DNA from: Nannocystis exedens
GTDB lineage: Bacteria > Myxococcota_A > Polyangia > Nannocystales > Nannocystaceae
Direction of reading: 5' to 3'
DNA length: 64,000 nt
NCBI RefSeq assembly: GCF_002343915.1
Contig: NZ_NETK01000001.1
Coordinates: 9,066,001-9,130,000 of the forward strand
Shown: in pieces, positions 43,860-52,893 of the stretch
How the letters are laid out: each line of letters begins with the position of its first letter
How positions within the stretch are numbered: the first letter of the stretch is position 1
Translations under genes and position numbers: made by a program
The notes under the pieces: generated by a model
What the model was told of the DNA's origin: nothing
What the model saw: the letters and a program-made list of their open reading frames with translations, nothing else
Databases searched by the model: none

Positions 43860-44094
43860 GGCGCGCATCCTGGTGGACCGGCAAAGTGCTGACAAACGAC
43901 GTCTCGAGCGATGATTCGACGAAAATGTCACGACCGCAGAGCGAATGTCACGAGTCGACGGCGCGCGGGCGCGCGCGTGACCCGGTCGTCACGCAGGCGC
44001 GAAAGCAGTCTATTTCACGGGAGCGAGACGGGGGCGTTCACGCCCCCGTCCGGGGCGCGCTGCGGCCTCGGGGCCCCGAGTCGTCCGGAGTTCT
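43860..44094. promoter_or_regulatory. Divergent control region with repeats, PhoX-like / kinase
   Basis: It contains the direct repeat AATGTCACGA at 43924-43933 and 43944-43953, exactly 20 bp apart (two helical turns). A dyad GTGAC-N6-GTCAC lies at 43977-43992. A 10-bp-stem hairpin GACGGGGGCG-TTCA-CGCCCCCGTC is at 44027-44050. TGTCAC-like cores recur, as expected for tandem operator sites of one regulator. No regulator gene is adjacent, so the factor is unknown. Confidence 0.45.
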
Positions 44095-45144
44095 GTGTTA
44101 CCCTGGGCCCCGCAGGTGCAGGACTCCCTCCCCGTCGGCACGCTCATCGACGACCGCTACCGCCTCGTTCGGCTGCTGCGGAAGGGTGGAATGGGCGAGA
44201 TCTACGCCGGGGAGCACATCGGCACCCACAAGCGGGTGGCGATCAAGCTGCTGCGCGAGCCGTGGAGCCGCGAGCCGGTCACGCGGGAGCGGTTCAAGCG
44301 CGAGGCGCAGGCGACGTCGCAGATCGTCCACGACCATATCGTCGAGACGCTGGACTTCGGGGTGACGCCCGACGGGGTCTGTTACCTGGTGATGGAGCTG
44401 CTCTACGGCGAAGACCTGCAGGCGACGCTGCTGCGCGAGGGCCGGCTGCCGCTGCGGCGGGCGGCCGACATCGTCATGCAGATCTGCAGCGCCCTGGCCG
44501 AGGCGCACCGCCACGGGATCATCCACCGCGACCTCAAGCCGGGCAACTGCTTCCGCGTCGGCTTCCGCGGGGTCCAGGACTTCATCAAGCTGATCGACTT
44601 CGGCATCGCCAAGCGGCTGCCGCGGATCGACAACATCAGCCAGGAGTCGGTCGCGCTGACCGCCGAGGGCACGATCCTCGGCACGAGCTTCTACATGGCG
44701 CCGGAGCAGTCGACCGGCGGGCCGATCGACCATCGCATCGACGTCTACGCCGCCGGGGTGGTGCTGTTCCAGCTCGTCACCGGCAAGCTGCCGTTCCGCG
44801 GCCCGACCGCCGCCGACACGTACCGCCTGATCCTCACCGCCGAGGTGCCGTCGGCCCGCAAGCTCGCGCCCGAGGCCGAGCTGCCGGCCGCGCTCGACGA
44901 GCTGTTCCGCAAGGCGCTGCACAAGAACCCCGCCAAGCGGATCGGGTCGATGGACGAGCTCGGGGCGGCGATCGCGGCGGTGGTGTCCTCTGGCGCGAAG
45001 GACAGGCCGAAGGGCGACGGCGCGGCGGCGGCGGTCCGCGACGCGGCGGCCGAGAACCGGCGCGGGCTGCGGATCGTCGGCACGGTGGCGCTGGTCGCCG
45101 CGCTGGTGACGGCGCTGGTGATCGCGCTGATCTGGCGGGTGTGA
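44095..45144 (+). CDS. Membrane-anchored Ser/Thr protein kinase (Hanks-type)
   Basis: The protein has 349 residues from the GTG at 44095 (a second GTG at 44116 is in frame). Motifs: glycine loop LLRKGGMGEIYAGEH, VAIKLL, Glu of helix C in ERFKREAQATSQIVHDHIVE, ELLYGEDLQATLL, HGIIHRDLKPGNCF (HRD), IDFGIAKRL (DFG), GTSFYMAPEQSTGG (APE) and DVYAAGVVLFQLVTGKLPFR. After the catalytic domain (about 20-295) there is a linker and a C-terminal membrane helix (about 325-347). It is an intact eukaryote-like kinase. No FHA or PP2C gene is adjacent. A hairpin terminator follows. Confidence 0.95.
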   Translation: MLPWAPQVQDSLPVGTLIDDRYRLVRLLRKGGMGEIYAGEHIGTHKRVAIKLLREPWSREPVTRERFKREAQATSQIVHDHIVETLDFGVTPDGVCYLVMELLYGEDLQATLLREGRLPLRRAADIVMQICSALAEAHRHGIIHRDLKPGNCFRVGFRGVQDFIKLIDFGIAKRLPRIDNISQESVALTAEGTILGTSFYMAPEQSTGGPIDHRIDVYAAGVVLFQLVTGKLPFRGPTAADTYRLILTAEVPSARKLAPEAELPAALDELFRKALHKNPAKRIGSMDELGAAIAAVVSSGAKDRPKGDGAAAAVRDAAAENRRGLRIVGTVALVAALVTALVIALIWRV

Positions 45145-45150
45145 TTCGGG

Positions 45151-45170
45151 GCCTGTCCCGAAGGACAGGC
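45151..45170. terminator. Bidirectional hairpin terminator
   Basis: GCCTGTCC-CGAA-GGACAGGC: 8-bp perfect stem with a CGAA tetraloop, in the 30-bp gap between convergent kinase and metallophosphoesterase genes. Similar hairpins (GACAGG cores) occur elsewhere in the window, for example at 40645-40662. Confidence 0.6.
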
Positions 45171-45174
45171 AGCT

Positions 45175-46017
45175 TCAGGCGACGTCGAGCACCCGCTGCA
45201 GGGCCGGCCGGCGGTACTCGGCGCCGCCGGTGAGCACGGTCAGGTTGGCGAGGATCCGCGCCTCGCCGGTGCCGTGGGTGTGGCCGCAGAGGACGGTGAG
45301 CCGGCGGTCGGGCCTCGCGGCGGCGGCCTCGCGCAGGGCCTCGCCGACGGCGGCGCAGGTGAAGTAGGGCTGCCAGTCGGGCTCGGAGTGGCGGCCCTCG
45401 TGCCAGCAGGCCGCGGCGAACGGCGGCACGTGGGTGACGACGACGACCTCCGCGAACTCGCGCAGGGCGTCGCGCAGGAGCGGGCGCAGGGCGGCGGCCT
45501 CGGCGTCGCCGCGGGCCCGCAGCTCGGCGTGGAGGCGGCGGCGATCGGTGCCGCGGAACAGCCGCGGGTTGGCGCGCGCGACCGGATCGAGGGTGGCCGC
45601 CAGCTCCTCGATGTGGAAGAAGTCGTTGAGCGCGACGGGCGTGGTGTCGGGGTTGCCGATCCGCGCGTCGGCCCAGCCGTCGCACCCGATCAGAGCTGTC
45701 CGATCGGTCAGGCGGACGACGCCGGCCGCCGGCAGCCAGGCGAGCCGCGGCCGCCGGGCCCCGAGGTCGAGCACGGCCGCACGCACGGCCGCGACCGAGC
45801 TGCCGTAGTAGTCGTGGTTGCCGAGGACGAAGTAGATCGGGCCCGGCACGCCCTGCGCGAGCATGCGCAGGTGATGCTCGAGGGTCTCGGCGTGCGAGAG
45901 GTCGCCGCTCAGCACGAGCGCGTCGGCCCGCGGCGCGGCGAGCTCGGCCGCGAACCGCCGCACCTGCTCGTCGTCGAGGAAGTCGAGGTGGATGTCGGTC
46001 GCCCAGGCGAGGCGCAC
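45175..46017 (-). CDS. Metallophosphoesterase
   Basis: The protein has 280 residues from a GTG at 46017. It has the calcineurin-like motifs in order: ATDIHLDF (D-x-H), LSGDLSHAE (GDLxH), FVLGNHDYYGS (GNHD), VVVTHVPPF (H), and CGHTHGTGE (GHTH). It has no signal peptide and no membrane helix. Such proteins hydrolyse phosphomonoesters, cyclic nucleotides or polyphosphates using two metal ions; the substrate is unknown. The longer frame upstream (to 46710) is Arg/Pro/Ser-rich and unlike the family. Confidence 0.9.
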   Translation of the reverse strand: MRLAWATDIHLDFLDDEQVRRFAAELAAPRADALVLSGDLSHAETLEHHLRMLAQGVPGPIYFVLGNHDYYGSSVAAVRAAVLDLGARRPRLAWLPAAGVVRLTDRTALIGCDGWADARIGNPDTTPVALNDFFHIEELAATLDPVARANPRLFRGTDRRRLHAELRARGDAEAAALRPLLRDALREFAEVVVVTHVPPFAAACWHEGRHSEPDWQPYFTCAAVGEALREAAAARPDRRLTVLCGHTHGTGEARILANLTVLTGGAEYRRPALQRVLDVA

Positions 46018-46926
46018 CGGCCGAGGATAGCCCGGCCGCCGCGAGGGCGGCAGACGAAGGATGTTGCGCCGTTCGGTGGGCGAGGCGGCGCGGCGGACCT
46101 CCTCGGGCCGCGCCGATCGTGGTACAGTCGCCGACATCCGGATCGTCGATCCCGACCAGGCTGACGGCCTGCTGGCGCGGATCGACCGCGCCGCGATCGC
46201 GCGCGCCGGCAAGATCTTCAACGTGCCGCGGAGCCAGAGCGGGCGCAGATCGACGGCGCGATGGCGCTGACGCGCGACAGCCGGGCGATCGGCCAGGAGC
46301 AGGCCGAGAGGCCAGGGGGCAAGACAGCGACGGCGCTGGTCGCCGCGACGACGGCCAGGATCTTGGCCACGAGGATTCGTGGCTGGGTCTGCCGGCGGCG
46401 ACGACCTCGGGCTGCCGTTCTGGTCGAGGCCGGCTATCGCCGGCGTCGTTGCCGTCCCTGCTCCATCGCTGGGTGACCATGACGGTCGGCGGGTCGCCGG
46501 GAGTCCGGTCGACGGTCCGCTCGCCGAAGACGAGGACGAAGCAACCTGTCTCTTCAAGCAGTCCGTCGGAGAGCCCCTCGGGCACACAAGTCGAGACCAC
46601 GTCGAAGGACGGCTCTGTTGAGACATCGCGCGTGGCCGAGCGACGGCACGGCAGACGTTGGCGGGGGCGAGCCTCGCGGGAGTTCCCCTCGACGTCATCC
46701 GGCAGATCACGTGCCGACTTCCGGTTCTTGCAGGAGTATCAGTCGACGGGCAGCCGACGATCGCGTTCGAGCTGCGCCGAGGAGGCCGGCGCCCGTTGTA
46801 TCGGCTCGGCGTGAATGCGACCGAGGGGGTGGTCTATACCACGTTTGACGCCCCCAAGCCCGTGTGCGAGGATGGCCTCGCAATGCCCACGGATGCCCAA
46901 CTGCGCGCAGGTCGCCGCGTTTCGAG
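46018..46926. other. Gene-poor stretch of 909 bp with coding relics
   Basis: I see no intact gene. On the minus strand, 46220-46375 reads VAKILAVVAATSAVAVLPPG-LSACSW, a lipoprotein-signal-like start that breaks off after about 50 codons. On the minus strand around 46450-46600 is VSTCVPEGLSDGLLEETGCF. On the plus strand, 46660-46936 reads VPLDVIRQITCRLPVLAGVS and GVVYTTFDAPKPVC. These could be pieces of one or two decayed genes. Confidence 0.35.
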
Positions 46927-48468
46927 ATGTGCGTGATGGAGGCGGCGATTCGCATCGGCCTCGCCCTCGCGCTCTCTGTCCTCGTGATCGCGCTGTTCAG
47001 GCTCGGCCGCCGCACCCCGGGCCCGCGTGGGGAGGAGGTGCGCCCGCGGGGATGGGACTCCATCGTCGGCAATGCGCTGTTCCTCGGCGCCTTGTGGGCC
47101 TTGGTCGGCGTCATCGCGGCGTTCATGGTTCTCGGCGGTAACCTGGTCGACGCCGTCCCACCGGTCGCCGACCTCGTCGAGGTACGGGACGAACTCGGCG
47201 ACGCACCGCTGGAGTGCGGCCCCCCTGGCCCAGATGGGCAGCCACACCTCGTCGAGGTCGTCCACAGCAACGACCAGGGGCCCTGGCTCACGCAAGCCGC
47301 CGGCGACTTCATGGAGCAGTGCCCGAACATCCAGCTGCGACTGACCGCGCGCGACGATTTCGAGGCTGCCAGCGCCATCCTCCGCGGTGAACTGCGACCG
47401 ACGCTGTGGGCGCCGGCCGAGGAGCTCTCTCTGCGCTACCTGGAGATCCGCTGGCGAGAGCAGTCCAACGAATTGCTGTTCCGGATGGATGAACGGCGCC
47501 CCCTCGTCCGCTCGCCGCTCGTCGTCCTGCTCCACGAGGAGCAGTTCCGGGCGCTGCGGGCGATCCGCGAGGCTGACCGCGAAGGGGTGGGGTTCTGGGT
47601 CGACGCGCTCTGTCCCACGATTCCTCGCGCACCCGCGCTCGACGGTGTGCTGCAGGAGGACATGCTCCCAGGTTACTGGCTCGACTGGTACCTCCAGCGG
47701 AACCCGCCGCCGCGGCCCGACCCGCCGCTCGTGACGAAAAAAGGGCGCTCCGCCCCCGCGGTCCGGCCGGCGCCCGCCGATCCGCTGATTCCGACGCCCG
47801 AAGAGATGCGCTCCTGGGGCCGCGTCAAGCTGGGATTCCCCGCGCCGACGTCCTCCGCCGGCGGCCTCTCGACGCTCCTGCTGATGGCCCGGCAGCACCT
47901 CCTCGCCGACACCGCCGGCGACATCGCGCTCGCACTCGAGCGCGAGGGCGAGGTCTTGCAGCGGTGGCTGCGGCGCTGCAACGCGGGGCGTGACAACTGG
48001 TTCGGCTCCGCGCTCCTGCTGACCGACCACGTCTTCGACCTCGGCCCGAGGAGCTATGACGGCGTCGTCACCTACGAGAGCCTCGTCTTCCCGATCCTCG
48101 CGCGACTCCAATCCGACGAGCTTAAAGAAGTGCGGGTGTACTACCCGTCGACGACCCTCGTCGCCGAGCACCCCGCGGTGCCGATGTGGCCCGACGACGA
48201 GGAGCGCGCCCGTGAACTCGACGCCGCGCGGCTCTGGCTGCAATACCTCGAGAGCGAAAAGGTTCAGCGGAGCGCGATCTCGCATGGCCTGCGTCCGGGG
48301 CGACTCGAGCGCCCGCTCAGCGCTTTCGATCTCGAGAAGAACCCCTTCCTCGACCTACGTCGCTTTGGCATCGAGCTCGAGCCGACCATCGAGGAACCGC
48401 CGCGACCAGACGGGGCGGTGCTCCTCAGGCTCCTCGAGCTGTGGCGAGACGCGACCGGCCGGAATTGA
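46927..48468 (+). CDS. Membrane-anchored substrate-binding-like protein
   Basis: The protein has 513 residues from the ATG at 46927 (46936 is in-frame next). It has two N-terminal hydrophobic segments (RIGLALALSVLVIALFRLG and FLGALWALVGVIAAFMVLGG), then a large exported domain. That domain begins LVEVVHSNDQGPWLTQAAGD, FMEQCPNIQLRLTARDDFEA, and LWAPAEELSLRYLEIRWREQ, as in ABC-type extracellular solute-binding folds. Later blocks include STLLLMARQHLL, YDGVVTYESLVFPILARLQ, VYYPSTTLVAEHPAVPMWP and ARLWLQYLESEKVQRSAISH. This resembles the YfbK/VWA-linked SBP proteins. Its stop is 6 bp from the SPFH stop. Confidence 0.75.
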   Translation: MCVMEAAIRIGLALALSVLVIALFRLGRRTPGPRGEEVRPRGWDSIVGNALFLGALWALVGVIAAFMVLGGNLVDAVPPVADLVEVRDELGDAPLECGPPGPDGQPHLVEVVHSNDQGPWLTQAAGDFMEQCPNIQLRLTARDDFEAASAILRGELRPTLWAPAEELSLRYLEIRWREQSNELLFRMDERRPLVRSPLVVLLHEEQFRALRAIREADREGVGFWVDALCPTIPRAPALDGVLQEDMLPGYWLDWYLQRNPPPRPDPPLVTKKGRSAPAVRPAPADPLIPTPEEMRSWGRVKLGFPAPTSSAGGLSTLLLMARQHLLADTAGDIALALEREGEVLQRWLRRCNAGRDNWFGSALLLTDHVFDLGPRSYDGVVTYESLVFPILARLQSDELKEVRVYYPSTTLVAEHPAVPMWPDDEERARELDAARLWLQYLESEKVQRSAISHGLRPGRLERPLSAFDLEKNPFLDLRRFGIELEPTIEEPPRPDGAVLLRLLELWRDATGRN

Positions 48469-48474
48469 GTGAGC

Positions 48475-49506
48475 TCAAGGCGCAGCGGGCGACGCGGGGG
48501 CCGCGGACGCGGGGGCCGTGGACGCGGAGGCCGTGGACGCGGAGGCCGTGGACGCGGAGGCCGTGGACGCGGAGGCCGGCGGCGAGGCCGTCGTCGAGTC
48601 ACCACCGACGTTGAACAGCAGCGAGGAGCTCGAGCCGGCTCCTCCGCCGAGGACGAGCACCTTGGAGTTGGACGACTTGGCGAGCTCTGAGGTCGCTTCG
48701 AGGTCGCGCCAGCGCAGCACGTCGGGGGAGAGCTCGCCGATGATCGTGTTGTAGTCGCGGATGCCGCTCGCCTCGGTCCGCTTGCGCTGGGCCTCCGCCT
48801 CCTCGCGCTCGAGTCTGTGGCGATACTCGAGCATGAGCTGTTCCTGGCGGTACCGCTCGGCGATCGCGGTGAGGACGACCTCCGGCAACTCGAGGTCGAC
48901 CAGCTCGAGCTCCTGGATCTGCACGTACGGCTTCCCCTCCTCGTCGTCGCCGAGTTCGTCCCGGCCGAGCGCGGAGATCCGGCGCAATTCGAGCATCAGG
49001 TCGTTGGCGCTCGAGTAGATCTTGTACGCCGGCCGATCCCCGAAGGCCCGCCGGACGTGGGCCTGGATGTCCGGCTGGATCACCCGCTCGAAGTAATCGG
49101 GGCCGATGTCGCGGTGGAGATGCCCGAGTATGTCGCTGTTCGGCCGGAACTTCACCGAGACGGCGACCTGCAGGTTGAGCCCCTCGTCGCTGAGGACGTC
49201 GAAATGCAATGTCTTCTGCTGCAGGCGCACCTCGTACAGCGTCAGGTGGTCCCACGGCGGGATGATGTGCAGCCCTTCGCCCCACACCCTGTCCGTCACA
49301 GTGCCTCCGGCGAAATAGCGGTACATCACCCCCTGGCTTCCGGTCGGGATGGTGATGAACATCCGCGGCCACAGGAAGCCGAGCAACAGCAGCACCACGA
49401 CCAGCGCGGTGTAGGTGAGGTATTCGACCTGGCGGAGCGTCTTCTCGCTCCACTCGCGCAAGGGCGACCGGTCGTCGACCTCCTTCGTCTCCCGGGTGCT
49501 CGCCAT
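48475..49506 (-). CDS. SPFH-domain (prohibitin/flotillin-like) protein
   Basis: The protein has 343 residues from the ATG at 49506. It has one membrane helix (about 28-50, TALVVVLLLLGFLWPRMFIT), then the SPFH/band-7 domain (about 52-215): IPTGSQGVMYRYFAGGTVTD, EGLHIIPPWDHLTLYEVRLQ, NLQVAVSVKFRPNSDILGHL, QPDIQAHVRRAFGDRPAY. A coiled-coil follows (LMLEYRHRLEREEAEAQRKR), and the tail is a repetitive Ala/Ser/Thr segment. SPFH proteins form membrane ring scaffolds. Next on the same strand are a 62-aa membrane protein (7 bp gap) and a DUF697 protein (17 bp gap), a plausible operon. Confidence 0.9.
   Translation of the reverse strand: MASTRETKEVDDRSPLREWSEKTLRQVEYLTYTALVVVLLLLGFLWPRMFITIPTGSQGVMYRYFAGGTVTDRVWGEGLHIIPPWDHLTLYEVRLQQKTLHFDVLSDEGLNLQVAVSVKFRPNSDILGHLHRDIGPDYFERVIQPDIQAHVRRAFGDRPAYKIYSSANDLMLELRRISALGRDELGDDEEGKPYVQIQELELVDLELPEVVLTAIAERYRQEQLMLEYRHRLEREEAEAQRKRTEASGIRDYNTIIGELSPDVLRWRDLEATSELAKSSNSKVLVLGGGAGSSSSLLFNVGGDSTTASPPASASTASASTASASTASASTAPASAAPASPAAP
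48490..48578 (-). repeat. 15-bp tandem repeat in the SPFH gene 3' end
   Basis: The unit GTGGACGCGGAGGCC recurs 4-5 times at a 15-bp period, encoding ASTAS repeats near the C-terminus. Such simple repeats are prone to length change. Confidence 0.75.
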
Positions 49507-49512
49507 GGGACG

Positions 49513-49701
49513 TCAGCCTGCTCGCCGATTGGCCTTGCGCGGACCCGAGAGCTGGGCGGCGATGAATCCGCCGATCGGCGTCAGCACGATCGACAGCAGC
49601 ACCGTCCACCAGAAGCCGAGGCGCCGCGTCGTGCCGAGCAGCCCGAGCGCCAACAGGGTCACTACCGGCAGTGCGTATACGAAGAGCAGGGTCAATTCCA
49701 T
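49513..49701 (-). CDS. 62-residue membrane protein
   Basis: ATG at 49701. Two hydrophobic segments (LTLLFVYALPVVTLLALGLL and GFWWTVLLSIVLTPIGGFIA) with a short loop TTRRL. It lies between the DUF697 gene and the SPFH gene on the same strand with gaps of 16 and 6 bp, so it is likely translated with them. Its family is not named; it looks like the small two-helix proteins often found with SPFH or phage-shock genes. Confidence 0.7.
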   Translation of the reverse strand: MELTLLFVYALPVVTLLALGLLGTTRRLGFWWTVLLSIVLTPIGGFIAAQLSGPRKANRRAG

Positions 49702-49717
49702 CGACCGCTCCTTCGGA

Positions 49718-50257
49718 CTACGCCGGCCCCTGGGGCGACACGGACGGCGCGCCGGGTCGATTCTGCATCTTGGCGACCTTCTCCTTCGCGCCCTCGAATT
49801 CGCGCCTGAAGTGCTCGCGCATCCGGCTCGGATCGAAATCGAGGAAGGTGCCGCCGGATTCGAAGTGCATGACGAAGACCCGGCCAATGGCGTGAGTGAA
49901 GGCACCGGACGCGACCGGCACGCTGACGATCCCCAGCGCCGTCCCGACCACGGGAATCAGCTTGGCCAGGCTCATCCCGAGCGCCGCGCCGACACCGACG
50001 CCGCCGATCCCGACGAGCAGCGAACCGACGAGCTTCTTGGCGAGATCCTCGCGGAACGCGATGCCGTAGAGCGCGGACAGCTCCTTGAGCTGCTTGACCT
50101 GCACGGCGCTGACGGCGAGCACATCGGCGATCGGGATCGGTACCACCCCGGCGCCGAGCGCCCACAGGACGTTACGATGAATGATCGCGTCGGCCTGCAT
50201 CAGCCGCGTTTCCGGATCAGGGGCTACTTCTTTCACTTGTGTCGTCTCGCTCACCAT
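49718..50257 (-). CDS. DUF697 (YcjF-like) membrane protein
   Basis: The protein has 179 residues from the ATG at 50257 (the frame reaches 50383 but the region before has no site). It has ADAIIHRNVLWALGAGVVPI, PIADVLAVSAVQVKQLKELS, LYGIAFREDLAKKLVGSLLV, GIGGVGVGAALGMSLAKLIP, VVGTALGIVSVPVASGAFTH and AIGRVFVMHFESGGTFLDFD. This matches the DUF697/YcjF family, which has two or three membrane segments and often lies with GTPases. Here it heads the SPFH operon. Confidence 0.88.
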   Translation of the reverse strand: MVSETTQVKEVAPDPETRLMQADAIIHRNVLWALGAGVVPIPIADVLAVSAVQVKQLKELSALYGIAFREDLAKKLVGSLLVGIGGVGVGAALGMSLAKLIPVVGTALGIVSVPVASGAFTHAIGRVFVMHFESGGTFLDFDPSRMREHFRREFEGAKEKVAKMQNRPGAPSVSPQGPA

Positions 50258-50951
50258 GGACGGTACCTCACTGCATTTGAGTCCCAATGTCAAGGTCGCT
50301 GCATCGTTTTCCGTGCCGCGCACGGCGCGCGGTTCGGCCCGAGGAGCCCGCTGCGGCCCCGTTTGGTAGGCATGAGCGCTCACGCTCGGCGCGGTCGCCT
50401 GTCGTTACGATTCGTCGATCATCGCACTGCGAGGCCTCAGGGGCCCACCCGGGGGGGGTGCCTTCCCAGAGGACCTGATGCGACGATTGTATGGTTCGGC
50501 GGCGCCCCTGTGACACGAGTCTGATCGTCGCCTGCGGCCCCCTCGATCTGCTCGCGTTCGTGTGCGGGATCGTGGCCATGAGCGGCTCCCTGCCCGGGTA
50601 CGCGGACCAGCTCGACGGGGCGCGCAAATCCGCTCGGTTCGCTGGCAATGCCCGGGGAGGTGCGCTCGAGACCTCGGCCATCCACGGTGAGTCGATACAC
50701 GTGCAACGTCTTGTTCGCCGACAAGACGGTGCGCGGACGGCGAGGACGCGCCGCGCCGATGCGTGCACCGGAAGAAGGTCGGCCCTGCGACGACTCCGCG
50801 TCTGTCGCTTGGGGACACAGCACGTTACGACGACCCTGTTCACCGTCGTCGTTCGCCACGCGTCGCGCACCGGGTGTTGACGGCGACCGGCCGACGTGCG
50901 AGCGTCCTGTCGTTCACCACACCTGGATCCCGACCCATCAGGAATACTTCC
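50258..50951. other. Gene-free stretch, left border of the NRPS cluster
   Basis: About 690 bp. Plus and minus frames (for example SANKTLHVYRLTVDG on the minus strand near 50685-50730) are weakly coding-like but have no conserved motif. It separates the SPFH operon from the MbtH gene and probably holds the MbtH promoter. Confidence 0.4.
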
Positions 50952-51182
50952 ATGCGCGACGACGAGACGGATGACACCCGGCGTTACGAGGTGGTCATCA
51001 ACCAAGAGGAGCAGTACTCGATTTGGTTCGCCGACCGCGAACTGCCGGCCGGATGGCGCAAGGCGGGCAAGAACGGCACCAAGCAAGAGTGTCTCGCCTA
51101 CATCGATGAAGTGTGGACGGACATGCGGCCGCTGTCCTTGCGGCTCGCCATGGCAAAGGCCGCGGAAGACCGGACGGGCTGA
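50952..51182 (+). CDS. mbtH: MbtH-like protein
   Basis: The protein has 76 residues from the ATG at 50952. It has YEVVINQEEQYSIWFADREL, PAGWRKAGKNGTKQECLAYI, and DEVWTDMRPLSLRLAMA. The conserved N-x-E-x-Q-Y-S-hW and WTDMRPLSLR signatures, including the Trp residues, fix the family. MbtH proteins bind and activate the A domains of NRPSs in the cytoplasm. It is the first gene of the cluster and is followed 36 bp later by the exporter, so they are probably one transcript. Confidence 0.96.
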   Translation: MRDDETDDTRRYEVVINQEEQYSIWFADRELPAGWRKAGKNGTKQECLAYIDEVWTDMRPLSLRLAMAKAAEDRTG

Positions 51183-51218
51183 GCCCGCGCGGCCAGCGGC
51201 GTACGACGGCATCGAGCC

Positions 51219-52853
51219 ATGACTATCGTCGAACTGTTCCTCGACGAGGCAGGGAGGGAGCGACGCGCGGTGCTGGCCGCGGCCAGCCTCGCCGGCGTCG
51301 CCAACGTGTTGGTGCTCGCGTTGGTCAATGCCGCGAGCGCTTCGTCCGACCCGGCCGAATTTCGCGTCTTTGCGATGTTCGCGCTGGGCGTCGTCCTGTA
51401 CGCCGTCGCGGGGCGTGCCACGTACCATCGGTGTGTGGCCATCGTCGAGTCGGCGCTGCACCGCATGAAGACCCGGATCGTCGACAAGATCGAGCGCGCC
51501 GATCTCGCCAGCATCGAACGCATCGGCTCCGCCGAGATCTTCGACCGCATCACGGAGAACGTGGCCGTGATCTCCGGATGGGCAGGGAACATGGCCCACG
51601 TGCTGCAGTCGGCCAGCATCTCCGTGTTCGCCTGCCTCTACCTCGCGTACGTGTCGCCGACCGCGTTCGTCTTGCTTGCGCTGCTGACCGCGATCAGCGT
51701 GAGCATTTACCGCGCCAGGCTCCGCGAGCTCGACGGTTACTTTCAGGAGAAAGCGCAGACACGCCTGCGCTTCTTCGACTCTCTGACGGACCTGCTGCGC
51801 GGCTTCAAGGAGGTCAAGTACAGCCGTCGTCGCGGCAGCGAGCTGCGCGCCGACATCGTCGCTCACTCCGAGCGAATGCGTCACGCGACGGTCCAGTCCG
51901 GCCGGATCTTCGACGACAACTGGATCTTCGCCAATTGCAGCCTGTTCGCGCTGCTCGGCACCGTCGTGTTCGTGCTCCCCCAGCACGTCCCCACGGACAC
52001 GGCGATGACCGGCACCCTCGTCGCCGGCACGATGTTCATCTGGGGCCCGCTCAGCGGCATCATCAACGGCGTGGCCGCGTTCACCCGCTCCAACCAGGCG
52101 CTGGCCGAGATCGCGGCGCTCGAGGCCAAGCTCGACGCGGCCGGCCTCGAGAGCTCCGGACCCGGCGAGGACCCCTGGGGCGGGCGCTTTTCGTCGATCG
52201 AGCTGCGCGGCCTTCAATACGGCCATGCCGGGGGCACCGATCAAGGCTTCCACATCGGCCCGATCGACCTCACCGTGAATGCCGGCGAGGTGCTGTTCAT
52301 CGTCGGCGGCAACGGCAGCGGCAAGACGACCCTGGTCAAGACGCTCACTGGCCTGTATGCGCCGAGCGGCGGGCGACTGCTGGTCGACGGCATCTCCGTC
52401 GACCAGCACAACGCCGCCGCCTACCGCGAGCTGTTCACGACGATCTACTCCGACTTCCACCTGTTCTCGCGCCTCTACGGCCTGGCCGACGTCGATTCCG
52501 GCGAGGTTCACCGGCTGCTCGCGCAGATGCACCTCCGCAGCCAGACGTCCTTTGCCGAGGGGAGCTTCACCAAGCGCGAGCTGTCGACCGGCCAGCGCAA
52601 GCGCCTGGCGATGATCGTCGCGCTGCTCGAGGACCGCCCGATCTACGTCTTCGACGAGTGGGCCGCCGACCAGGACCCCGAGTTCCGCAAGTATTTCTAC
52701 ACGGAGCTGCTCCCCACGCTCCGGGCCCGCGGAAAGACCGTCCTCGCGGTCAGCCACGACGACCGCTATTTCTCCTGCGCAGACCGTGTCATCACGATGG
52801 AGCAGGGACAGATCCGCGCCGTCCAGCGCTCCGCCGAACGCGCCCGTCCTTGA
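51219..52853 (+). CDS. Cyclic-peptide-type ABC exporter (membrane plus ATPase fusion)
   Basis: The protein has 544 residues from the ATG at 51219. The membrane domain (about 15-290) has RAVLAAASLAGVANVLVLAL, KTRIVDKIERADLASIERIG and RLRFFDSLTDLLRGFKEVKY, then six or so helices. The nucleotide-binding domain (about 320-540) has Walker A FIVGGNGSGKTTLVKTLTG, the Q-loop region, signature ELSTGQRKRLAMIVALL, Walker B PIYVFDEWAADQDPEFR, and the switch His in VSHDDRYF. This matches the SyrD/PvdE-type cyclic-peptide exporters found with NRPS genes. It is convergent with the NRPS genes. Its short gap (36 bp) to mbtH suggests co-transcription. Confidence 0.93.
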   Translation: MTIVELFLDEAGRERRAVLAAASLAGVANVLVLALVNAASASSDPAEFRVFAMFALGVVLYAVAGRATYHRCVAIVESALHRMKTRIVDKIERADLASIERIGSAEIFDRITENVAVISGWAGNMAHVLQSASISVFACLYLAYVSPTAFVLLALLTAISVSIYRARLRELDGYFQEKAQTRLRFFDSLTDLLRGFKEVKYSRRRGSELRADIVAHSERMRHATVQSGRIFDDNWIFANCSLFALLGTVVFVLPQHVPTDTAMTGTLVAGTMFIWGPLSGIINGVAAFTRSNQALAEIAALEAKLDAAGLESSGPGEDPWGGRFSSIELRGLQYGHAGGTDQGFHIGPIDLTVNAGEVLFIVGGNGSGKTTLVKTLTGLYAPSGGRLLVDGISVDQHNAAAYRELFTTIYSDFHLFSRLYGLADVDSGEVHRLLAQMHLRSQTSFAEGSFTKRELSTGQRKRLAMIVALLEDRPIYVFDEWAADQDPEFRKYFYTELLPTLRARGKTVLAVSHDDRYFSCADRVITMEQGQIRAVQRSAERARP

Positions 52854-52893
52854 CCTGTTCCGGGTGATCGATGTCGGGCGCGCCGTGCTCATC

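Noticed and set aside
44027..44050. The GACGGGGGCG hairpin as an intrinsic terminator
   Set aside because: It lies upstream of the kinase start in a divergent region, with no gene ending there.
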